Assembly (NCBI RefSeq): GCF_001984195.1
Contig: NZ_MTQN01000012.1
Coordinates: 868,001 to 932,000, forward strand
DNA length: 64,000 bases
Source of the DNA: Kribbella sp. ALI-6-A
GTDB lineage: Bacteria; Actinomycetota; Actinomycetes; Propionibacteriales; Kribbellaceae
Reading direction: 5' to 3'
In this document: in pieces, positions 18,101 to 23,216 of the stretch
Layout of the letters: each line of letters opens with the position of its first letter
Numbering within the stretch: the stretch's first letter is position 1
Position numbers and translations under genes: made by a program
Notes under the pieces: generated by a model
Database searches by the model: none
Seen by the model: the letters and a program-made list of their open reading frames with translations, nothing else
What the model was told of the DNA's origin: nothing

Positions 18101-21100
18101 CGTCGGCACTGAGCGCGACCGCCGGTCCGCCGTCGTGCGGCCGCTTGACCCACGTACTGGTGATGTTCAGCTTGCTGCCCACCGCCTGCTCGGCGGCACT
18201 GCCCTTCGGGAACGCCTGCCCAATCTTCTCGGCCTCGAACCGCACGCCGAGCCAGAAGTCCGCGTCCTTGCGGATGCCGAACTCGTGGTACCGCCGGGCC
18301 AGGTTCAGCGCGTCCTTGAGCGGCCGCTCCACCGCGTGCTGGTAGGCCATGTTGGCGGGGTGGGTCATCGGCGTGAGGTTGTTGCTGGTGCCCGGACCGC
18401 CGAGGTTGTCGTTCCACAGGTGGCCCTTGATCCACTTGTGGCCGCCGGCCTGGACGGCGTTGAGCTCGTTGACCGCCGTGTTCTGATCGGCCAGCGGCTT
18501 GCTGCCGTAGAAGCCCGGCGTGTCGACGCCGGGACCGAGCTCGACCTTCACGTGGGTGGCGCCCGCTCGGGTCTGCGAAGGCCCGAAGTCCTGGTTCCAC
18601 ACGCGCTGGTGCTGCAGCTGGTCGGCCTGGTGCGTCGCCCGGCCGGATCGCCGTACGCCGTCGGCTCCGCCGACGACTCCGCCGACGACCCGCGGCCGGT
18701 CGTGGATCGACGTGGCGAGCAGGTCGTCGAGCACCGACTTGTAGTGGTCGGGGTCGGTGCCGTGCTTGGCGACGAAGCCGCTGGTCACGTCGTCCAGGTG
18801 CCGCTCGGCGGCTCCGACGTTCAGGTCGGTGGAGTCGCCCAGCGGCTTGGACGACGGGCCGCCGGGACCTGTGAGGTCGAGGTCGCGCTGCACCTTGGCC
18901 AGGTCGAACTCGGCCTTGCGGACCTGACCGAAGTCGTCCATCTTCGCCTGCACGGCCGCGTCGGTGTCGCCCGGCTTGCGAAACACTCCAGCGCGGGCGG
19001 CGAGGTCCTGCTCCCAGGTCGCGCCGACCGACTGGCCTTCCAGCCGGCCGTTCGCGCCGTAGTTCCAGCTGACGCCGTCCTTGGCGACGACCTGGACACC
19101 ACCACCCTCCAGCGCCTTGACTGTCAGGTTCTCCGGTACGGCGTCGCCCGCCAGCGTGGTGACCCGGTGCGAACCGTCCGGGCGGACGACCACCACCCGG
19201 TCGTCCAGCCGCAGCACACCGTCACCGCGGGTCAGCCGGATGCCCTGGTCCACCAGCTTGCCGTTGGGGTCGAACCGGAACGTCTGCCCGGTCCCGCTGT
19301 CGGTGAACCGCACGTGGTCGCCCGGCAGCACGTCCATCCGTCCGTTCGGCCCACCACCGAACATCTGGTACGTCGACATCTTGGGCCCGTGGTCCTCGAC
19401 CCGGACGAACAGCCCGGGCCGATTTGGAACACCCTGCAGCGGAACGTCGGCCTGCGCGGTACGCCCCGGCGTGGTCGGCACCCCAGCGTCCCCTGGCAGT
19501 CCGCTCTTGCCGACGTGGGCCGGGAACGGCTGGTGACCGGGTAGATCAACCGGCTTCACCGGGACGTTGACCGGCTGGTTCGTGACCGTGTGCAGCGGAG
19601 CCCCACCGGCCGACCCGGCCCCGGCGATCTCGTCGCCGTGGAACCCGTTGGGCGCCGGCCGACCGGCCTCCCCCGGCGACGGTACGGCGTGCGAACCGGT
19701 GTCGGGAGTCGCCGGACGCGTGGTGTGCAGGCCGGTGTCGGGCATAGCGGGCCGGGTGGTGTGCAGCCCGTTGGGCGAGGTGAGCGACTGGGCTCCGGCG
19801 GGCTTGTGGTCGACCAGTTGCATCGCGGCGTTCAGCCGGTCGACGGTCGGCGCCTGGACCGGCGTCGTCGACAGGTGGGTGTTCGGCAGGCTCAGGTCGT
19901 CCAGGCCTTGCCGGATCTGGTTGGCGATGAAGCCGTGCGTCGTTCCCTCGCCGACCTTGAGGCCGGTCCCGGGCGAGACGGTCGGCGTCGCACCGCGGAC
20001 CGACGGCGCGATCAGGTCTCCGATACTCGCGGCGGCCGGCGGCGGCAGGTGCGCGGCCAGGTTGGTCACGCCCTCCCCTGGTACGGCGTGGAAACCGACG
20101 CCGACGACGTTGGTCCCGGGCAGGTGCGTCGCCCCCGCCAGCGGAGTTGCCCCCGGCAAGTTCGTGCCGGCGGGCAAGACGTTTGCCCCAGGCAAGTGAG
20201 TCGAGGTCGGCAGCACCGAGACGTGGGCACCGTGCAGCCCGGTCTGACCGGGCGTCGGGAGCCCGCTGACCACGCCGTTGACCGGGACCGACGTCCCCGC
20301 GGTCGCCGGAATGTGCAGACCGGACGCGCTGATCGTCGTACCGCCGGTGACGCTGATGCCGAGATCGCCGGTCCGGACGTCGACGAGGTCGTTGAGCCGG
20401 ATCCCGTCCAGGCTGTCGATCTGCTTGGCGGCCTGAAATCCCGACGAGCTGACCGAGCCCAGGTCGCCGCCGATCCGGATCCCGCCGAGGTCGAGTGCCG
20501 GTGGCAGGTTCACGTGCGACAGGCCGGTGAACCCGTCGCCGATCCCGGTGGGCACCCCGGCCGGGTTGACCGGGATCGCGCTGATCGTCCGGCCGATCGT
20601 GCCGGGCAGTGGCGCGCCGAACCGGTACTGACCGAGCACGCCTCGATTGAAGACACCGATCTTCAGGGCGTTCCAGAACCCGTACGCCCGAATCTCACCG
20701 GCGTCGACCGGCAGCAGGATCCGGAAGATCTTGCTGCCCCCGAAGTGCACCGTGTAGAAGTTCTTGGAAATCTGGAACCAGTTCTTCGCTCCCTGCCAGC
20801 CGGCCGCGAGACCGCTGCCGATCGCGCCGGGCAGCTTGGCGATCGCCCCGGGCAGCCGGGTGAGGCCGGTCAGCGCCAGCCCACCGGCGTTCAGGACGGT
20901 GCCGCTGAATCCGGAGAGGTTCTTGATCCCGCTCACCACCAGCAGGCCGGTCTCGCGAATCGCGATCGAGGCCAGCATCGGCAGGTGCGACAGGCCGGGC
21001 AGCAGCCTGGAGAACAGGAACTCGCGGCTGAAGATCTGCTTGAACCCCTGGAAGAACGCCTTCGCACCACCGGCCACCGCGCTGCCGACGCTCTTCAGGA

Positions 21101-21800
21101 TGCTGAAGATCGGCAGTGCCTTCGTGGTCGGCGCGATCATGCCCAGTCCGGCCAGGAACAGGTCCAGGAAGCTCGCGTCGCCGTTGGCGAAGTCGACCAC
21201 GGTCTTGAGGAACAGGGTCAGGTTCACCCCGAGGGCGAGCAGCGCGATCGGGCCGCCGAAGACCAGGGCCGGGATGATCAGGATGATCGCCAGCCACTCG
21301 AACGCCTCCCAAAAGATCTCGCAGGCCGAGATCGGCAGCGCGATGTGGGAGACACTGCGGATCCGGCCGGACACCGACCGCCCCTGCTCGGCCTGGTACT
21401 CGCCGGCCTGGCGCGCGATGTCCTGCTGCCGCTGCCGCTCCGGGTCGTCCTCGGGCAGGCCGCGGCCGGCGTTCAGCGCGGCGTCGGCGCGGGCCTGCTG
21501 CTCGATCACCACGCCGTGCCAGTCGCGCAGGGCACCGGCGGCGCTCTCGAACGCCCAGGCCACGTCCTCGACGTGACCGCGCAGCCGCTGGTCCACCTTG
21601 CCGCGCAGCGCGTCGGCGGTCTCGCCGGAGAACACGCTGTCGTCGGCGGAGTTCATCACCGCCTCGATCGCGGCGTAGATCTCGCGGGCCTTGCCGCCGA
21701 GGTGCTGGAAGATGTCGACCAGCTGGTTGATGGTGTCGGGGTCGCCGGGGGTCGGGTCGGACGACAGCCCGATCGCGTCCCAGTCACCGGGGCGTGGCAT
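9129..21800 (-). CDS. Giant WXG100-like polymorphic toxin-type protein with three ART-like modules
   Basis: 4223 residues, uninterrupted. Order: a WXG100-like/type VII targeting helix bundle (1-130); hydrophobic helices (about 160-260); a Pro/Gly/Thr-rich linker with LPGA-type repeats (about 450-800); and module 1 with a nuclease-like motif (His1127 in GHLWND, then LGGPG and NLTP). Modules 2-4 each carry an R-S-(Q)xE ADP-ribosyltransferase-like core: Arg1731/STS1752-1754/Gln1808-Glu1810, Arg2324/STS2345-2347/Gln2401-Glu2403, and Arg2925/STS2946-2948/Gln3002-Glu3004. A beta-repeat region with FDxxGN-type turns follows (about 3230-3900), then a Gly-rich membrane-seeking C-terminus. The gene leads an operon with the EccA-like gene and diverges from the WXG100 genes. 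A type VII-exported or surface-displayed multi-headed toxin is inferred. No obvious immunity gene lies next to it. Confidence 0.85.
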   Translation of the reverse strand: MPRPGDWDAIGLSSDPTPGDPDTINQLVDIFQHLGGKAREIYAAIEAVMNSADDSVFSGETADALRGKVDQRLRGHVEDVAWAFESAAGALRDWHGVVIEQQARADAALNAGRGLPEDDPERQRQQDIARQAGEYQAEQGRSVSGRIRSVSHIALPISACEIFWEAFEWLAIILIIPALVFGGPIALLALGVNLTLFLKTVVDFANGDASFLDLFLAGLGMIAPTTKALPIFSILKSVGSAVAGGAKAFFQGFKQIFSREFLFSRLLPGLSHLPMLASIAIRETGLLVVSGIKNLSGFSGTVLNAGGLALTGLTRLPGAIAKLPGAIGSGLAAGWQGAKNWFQISKNFYTVHFGGSKIFRILLPVDAGEIRAYGFWNALKIGVFNRGVLGQYRFGAPLPGTIGRTISAIPVNPAGVPTGIGDGFTGLSHVNLPPALDLGGIRIGGDLGSVSSSGFQAAKQIDSLDGIRLNDLVDVRTGDLGISVTGGTTISASGLHIPATAGTSVPVNGVVSGLPTPGQTGLHGAHVSVLPTSTHLPGANVLPAGTNLPGATPLAGATHLPGTNVVGVGFHAVPGEGVTNLAAHLPPPAAASIGDLIAPSVRGATPTVSPGTGLKVGEGTTHGFIANQIRQGLDDLSLPNTHLSTTPVQAPTVDRLNAAMQLVDHKPAGAQSLTSPNGLHTTRPAMPDTGLHTTRPATPDTGSHAVPSPGEAGRPAPNGFHGDEIAGAGSAGGAPLHTVTNQPVNVPVKPVDLPGHQPFPAHVGKSGLPGDAGVPTTPGRTAQADVPLQGVPNRPGLFVRVEDHGPKMSTYQMFGGGPNGRMDVLPGDHVRFTDSGTGQTFRFDPNGKLVDQGIRLTRGDGVLRLDDRVVVVRPDGSHRVTTLAGDAVPENLTVKALEGGGVQVVAKDGVSWNYGANGRLEGQSVGATWEQDLAARAGVFRKPGDTDAAVQAKMDDFGQVRKAEFDLAKVQRDLDLTGPGGPSSKPLGDSTDLNVGAAERHLDDVTSGFVAKHGTDPDHYKSVLDDLLATSIHDRPRVVGGVVGGADGVRRSGRATHQADQLQHQRVWNQDFGPSQTRAGATHVKVELGPGVDTPGFYGSKPLADQNTAVNELNAVQAGGHKWIKGHLWNDNLGGPGTSNNLTPMTHPANMAYQHAVERPLKDALNLARRYHEFGIRKDADFWLGVRFEAEKIGQAFPKGSAAEQAVGSKLNITSTWVKRPHDGGPAVALSADDVAKLPKLPAGGLPTLPNGWFDPVTGRWEPAAASVVPPPAVPSGLGDDMSSLTSLSDDAMSVDGARGGRALSDVSMGSAHSVVDDVPVGSVRGLGDDVSVGSGHSIQQAMDADVAAHVAIFRRSGDSDFDVQARMDDFGTVQRAADRYIDLYNDPRRLAVRGEGSSTALPVGDQANLDLHVARQGYENAKQAFEDKHDLSVDEVFDELRELRVASVNDRPRGLGAGGPKVGQLPDEGVGVKLVDNADLVNEPPRPTGPYRTHAVPGHGGLEFDLQRGGVVTFRGADRDLFTSSAANGVLTVQKLADVGSDVAVHTWTFKMMMANGLKPVDETLTLAGGAFGGRTITVTSGNGGLTGTVDDLTGQSWPVKAEGDTITVATVDGPLVYSRTGDFQGLGQTSTSQLPAPTPPAGLAGDQLARWQAAVDLSRTHLTAATPGSKVWQLMDDIKASGFTGKRGYGGYVNPHAIADGVLDKLARFDEVTKDLMLQGPNGRTTVYRGVGLDPASAQADRFLERLPISTSNNLEFQHTWAAGKSQDNWVVFEIDVPPGHPQLAMSYPPGYHPSGSEAKGWNQAQWEVTLGPTTLVRTDAPVRIENGLTIIPVRAEQIPSGAVEQLVREPWPGLSSQTAFDDFAKAFQPEALRMFPGLGEVGAHSTLSPDGLVNTVRVGRPGSADEMVFTVTRDPEADSVRVTVTSDGVTRLDQTWSGTSFRTLAGDLRGGTLHANETFDTLAVPKAWEQRFTAEDVFRTPGDSAATVEARMLDWQIVRSAQDDFAATKLHLDTHGGRTDGPSNGLSVGELARLDHPAAKEHLDLAKDAFRARHGLDPDTVSAQLDHAFMESLKDRPRLVGGAGRDKSVGVPGSETVRFEVQGRSVTLTGEGAERFTANLSGTTLTVTGTVTERSWKYSVGFGGRVNHVGESFPLGGGVFDGRPVSLEGKMGLFDTGHVLDGNGTRWPVRVGDDTLTVASPQGPLVYDKGTGAFQAADPGVAGHLPAPVPPPGLSATDAARWQASVDLSRTHLTVAGTDKGVENLMKSVLGGSFTSKRGYGGFVNPSALADGSLLKNVRTFERITGELRFQGPLDHVTVYRGVSMDPLAAQADEFVERLPISTSNGIEFQHEWAANGVRSNRVVFEIDVPPEHGKLAMAYPPKYEITANDARPWNQDQWEVTLAPTTLVRTGPTRVEDGLTIIPVRAEQIPVSSYDQVIGAKWEGLASETAFDDFAKALTTDKLRQFEGLSDVSARAARSADGLTNTVHVSRPGEADQLVITITRDPDADAVSVTMTADGAKVFDRSWSRTGFSGLATDLRGGVLHNNDLFMSLPVPKSWAAKQAVGDAWDSDLAARTKVFQRPGEPADVVAARMDDFTDVQRAQQDFDAAKANFDLNGQRLDGSSSRPSVGEQARLDLHAAEQQLTAAKQAFEVKHGLQVDGLQQQLDDLLTTSVNDRPRLVGAGRPRTADVPGEQVRVTLNDGEISLEGAGAERFRAELTPDGNVVVHRMAPDGGGAAQSWVFQPLMGRGMRHVGDGFPLAGGTFDGRPVLLMRKGDVPDAGLVTDAAGRQWPARVIDNTVVVATPLGPQRYELNGTYLGPEPTRQLPTAVLPDNFAGDAQRWLNAAHVSRLHLTEALDKTNGIHALIRKVQTGSFTGHRGYGGFVKNPTKQLIEDTEFFHRATGDLLFKGPDGPITVYRSVDMDKASAAANDFVERLPSSTSQDLGFQVEWTRKGLPDNTYVFEIDVPAGHGKLAMSYPPGYRELDTAPPPLNQSQSEITLAPTTLVRTGPNKTIVVDGTELQVIPVRAEQIPANQLKQFVKEPWPGLPIETAYGDLVRAFDQQAIGNWHGFKHAQVRSATNADNTVTTLTVTRPGSADELTVTISRDPVGDTVSVNIAGGDRVLTKRPWKSTELGDLAARLRGTILHDSDEFVPLPRPSSWPQDLIDTRLPGGLIVRTENDGLSTTHQLVDAQGTPVPGRTVTVDAATGRITVEWRGGFEKFAHTGDLLEQGFRVVRNGRPTPYLYVVDHISGTWSRTGDDATGAFLHGKVDVAALENGRIKLLSSTGKPVEVFERRLLPDGTLLDSFRRTDTLGFGQFERSSTWATYAPDGTLTGWGQRRFDTTGSGWQDVQGQTPIREYREGLQKYHSSTGHVLATKNGDEWHWYKFDDHGNQIADGVRVREAVGDGWKDTYTRSAEAGEVTEVAQQKWGMWHRTSTAGQYQEFTLVRNADGVLQRPGTWEQLSRQGRESGGAQTVGGNGLLTVVRQGEQRPPVWIRESPIYGNERPVGVVAHLGDDHRFQLFRWEQTGTNPGSGMRYVGADGSTVDVALDGSFVRSTGKLSDGTTLKVGDHATPPTVPHPDGGTPWEAGSTRGWRITQGDSWTDVTHVNGNWAKVRESFAGGIVREYPDHQNRLIWFDRDAHGNLSGLSSKAPGTSGSAQRYVVAGGAADSAHWRWYELDAQGVAIPGREGDRLFFRGSTDESLSWDDSFRDVDAAGNLVRDRRMLDGGRYVESWQLPNGHWRSGEFDKLGVRVAGDKDLVRLWSTGDEWQQGWVRGSDHFRDVRPGMGTAGDEVFREVPLHLKDSPLRVREYQLDGTGKPAYGQWKEFDHGAVVRERKLSGQNYLETDSWRGQWKLYDADGRVLGERGHDGLVFELRGDRLTLTGSEYDFRGPLTEMRGWGRRLREPQRAPWLHDGDWTFSGTTLLPDGNPALREAAYAPYLKSVAQKALIEFGQEFLLEFTSNLIVNAIVAEAQGRSFTGKDALKALMNAGVSSTIKTGLGTAINDTKLGGALRTFRQGQVNLDAGKHWNRRPLNHDRLWTNEWTGNESATRWRGGTYDFGFNFGPSLLSGFVNGTMNASIFGITTADGQSVKLSGWDAVGDGGINALASLTTGVSTALVKTVATGFGGSRFFHRQGFADFWLQLPFRVFEKSIQGIFLTSAYRASINPDWYASNQPPAASLLALPPGVTIPPPVPHASGLVLPAGTGGAS
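12287..18988 (-). repeat. Four tandem paralogous modules inside the giant protein gene
   Basis: Each module opens with an F-(R/Q)-x-(P/S)-G-(D/E) turn and an acidic helix pattern (V-x-A-(R/K)-M-x-D-(F/W)). A helical region follows, ending in (N/K/H)DRPR. Module starts are near 18988, 17748, 15862 and 14061, so modules 2-4 are about 590-630 residues and module 1 about 410. Modules 2-4 also share a beta domain with the LxGGxFxGR turn, the ART core, and a tail ending in LRGGxLHxN-like text. Module 1 carries the nuclease-like motif instead of an ART core. Confidence 0.85.
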
Positions 21801-21835
21801 GCCGAACCCTCCTCACCGTGAAGACCCTCCGCGCA

Positions 21836-21906
21836 GACCACGCACGGGCGCCCGATCCGGTTCACCGCGGGCCGGAATGAACCGGATCGGGGCCTGCGCC
21901 GTGGTC
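21836..21906. promoter_or_regulatory. Mirror-image twin ECF-type promoters between the giant gene and the WXG100 genes
   Basis: A perfect 13-bp inverted repeat (CCGATCCGGTTCA at 21852-21864, TGAACCGGATCGG at 21878-21890) points GAACC outward on both strands. On the plus strand GAACC (21879-21883) is followed after exactly 16 bases by CGTGGTC (21900-21906), 33 bases before the GTG at 21939. On the minus strand the same GAACC, 16 bases and CGTGGTC (21842-21836) lie 36 bases before the ATG at 21800. GAAC-type -35 and CGT-type -10 elements are typical of actinobacterial ECF sigma factors. Promoter function is inferred. Confidence 0.65.
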
Positions 21907-21938
21907 GGGGTGGGAACCGACCATCGGCAGGAGGCCAC

Positions 21939-22808
21939 GTGCCGGACAAGCTCAGGATCGACTACAACATCCTCAACGACGCGAAGCGGGACCTGCACGA
22001 GCTGGCGGGCAACATCAAGCCGATGCTCGACGAGGGCCTGTTCAACACGCTGGCCAGTCAGGACAGCTCGGCGATCCTGGGCAGCGCCGACGTCGACGCC
22101 GCCGTCACCGGTCTGCACGGCAACGCCCGGAACACGCTCGGCCGGGCCCACGACGGCCTGATCGAGCTGGGCAACTCGTTCGGCTCGGTCGGCGAGGCGT
22201 TCCTGCAGTTCGACTCCGAGATCGCCCAGGGCATGGGCATCACCGGCAGCAACCTCGGTCTGCAGAACTACCTCAACGACAAGCAGCAGTGGGACTACTA
22301 CCAGGCCCACAAGGACGAGTGCGTGCCCGGCCCGGACGGATCGATGCCGGACTTCTGCTCCGCCAAGGACCCCGGGCCGCCGCCGCTGGACCAGGTGATC
22401 AAGACCGACCGGGGCGAGGTGCACACCCACCTCACGCTGGACGAGAACGACAAGGTGATCCGCGAGGAGTCCACCGTCACCTACGACGGCAAGACCTACC
22501 ACTCGGTCACCGACTACAGCAACGCCGGCAACACCATCGTCACCAACACCACGTACCCCGACGGCAGCACGGTGAAGAACGAGACGTACCTGAATCCCGA
22601 CAACGGCAGCGGCACCATGTACACGCGCGGCAGCGACGGGTCGTGGAGCAACTACCACCGCGGCCCCAAGAATCCCGACGGCAGCCCGGCCGAGTGGATC
22701 TGGGACAGCGGCAGCAAGAACCCGAACGACGACGGTGGCGGCGACGACCGGCCGCCCCGCGACGTACCGCACAACGACCCGGCCGACGGCGTCGGCGCGA
22801 AGATCTGA
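21939..22808 (+). CDS. WXG100-like protein with C-terminal beta-repeat extension
   Basis: 289 residues; GTG start with an excellent GGCAGGAGG ribosome site. Residues 1-100 form a two-helix WXG100/ESAT-6-type hairpin (KLRIDYNILNDAKRDL, then LGRAHDGLIELGNSFG). The rest is a hydrophilic beta-strand region with repeated YDGKTYHSVTDYS- and YPDGSTVKNETY-like turns and an acidic, disordered tail. It is larger than typical WXG100 proteins and resembles actinobacterial ESX substrates with attached domains. It sits 35 bases upstream of the small WXG100 gene and diverges from the giant gene. It may be a co-secreted partner or an adaptor for the giant protein. No immunity motif is recognisable. Confidence 0.7.
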   Translation: MPDKLRIDYNILNDAKRDLHELAGNIKPMLDEGLFNTLASQDSSAILGSADVDAAVTGLHGNARNTLGRAHDGLIELGNSFGSVGEAFLQFDSEIAQGMGITGSNLGLQNYLNDKQQWDYYQAHKDECVPGPDGSMPDFCSAKDPGPPPLDQVIKTDRGEVHTHLTLDENDKVIREESTVTYDGKTYHSVTDYSNAGNTIVTNTTYPDGSTVKNETYLNPDNGSGTMYTRGSDGSWSNYHRGPKNPDGSPAEWIWDSGSKNPNDDGGGDDRPPRDVPHNDPADGVGAKI

Positions 22809-22843
22809 TCCACCCCACCCAACCCGAAAGTGAGCGCACCCCG

Positions 22844-23152
22844 ATGGCCTACGACGGCATCAACCTCGACTACGGCAAGATCCTCGAGGTCACCACGCTG
22901 ATGACCAACGCGCACGAGCAGATCGTCCCGACGATCGAGAACCTGCGCACCCGGGTGAACAACCTGGTCGACGACGGCATGGTGTTCCAGCAGTCCAGCG
23001 AGGTGATCCGCAACACCTACAACAACTTCGACACCTCGCTGAAGTCCGCGGTCAAGGGCATCCAGGACTTCGCCGACATGTTCAACAGCATCAAGAAGAA
23101 CGCCGAGGAGTTCGACGCCGGCATCAAGAACAGCCTCAACCAGACCAAATAG
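22844..23152 (+). CDS. WXG100 family protein (ESAT-6-like)
   Basis: 102 residues, the standard WXG100 size, with two long amphipathic helices (about 12-45 and 55-95). The central turn reads VDDGMVFQQSS, so the classical Trp-x-Gly is absent: the Gly is kept and Trp is replaced. The C-terminal helix contains DMFNSIKKNAEEF. Proteins of this type are exported as dimers by EccC/EssC ATPases and act as partners or chaperones of larger substrates. It is the second gene of the divergent operon and ends at a strong hairpin shared with eccC. Confidence 0.8.
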   Translation: MAYDGINLDYGKILEVTTLMTNAHEQIVPTIENLRTRVNNLVDDGMVFQQSSEVIRNTYNNFDTSLKSAVKGIQDFADMFNSIKKNAEEFDAGIKNSLNQTK

Positions 23153-23174
23153 TCCGGTCCGCTGCCACGCGAAG

Positions 23175-23199
23175 GGCCCCAGGCGATCCGCCTGGGGCC
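23175..23199. terminator. Bidirectional hairpin between WXG100 and eccC genes
   Basis: Eleven-bp perfect stem (GGCCCCAGGCG at 23175-23185, CGCCTGGGGCC at 23189-23199) with a 3-base loop. It lies in the 64-base gap between the convergent stops of the WXG100 gene and the FtsK-type gene. It is T-poor on both sides, as is common in high-GC actinobacteria. Confidence 0.8.
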
Positions 23200-23216
23200 T
23201 TCTGCGTGCCGCCGGA

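Noticed and set aside
9657..19544. A continuous + strand open frame of 3295 codons opposite the giant gene
   Set aside because: It is the codon-position shadow of the minus-strand gene: no domains, Arg/Val/Pro-skewed composition, no ribosome site. The minus strand has clear WXG, ART and repeat content.
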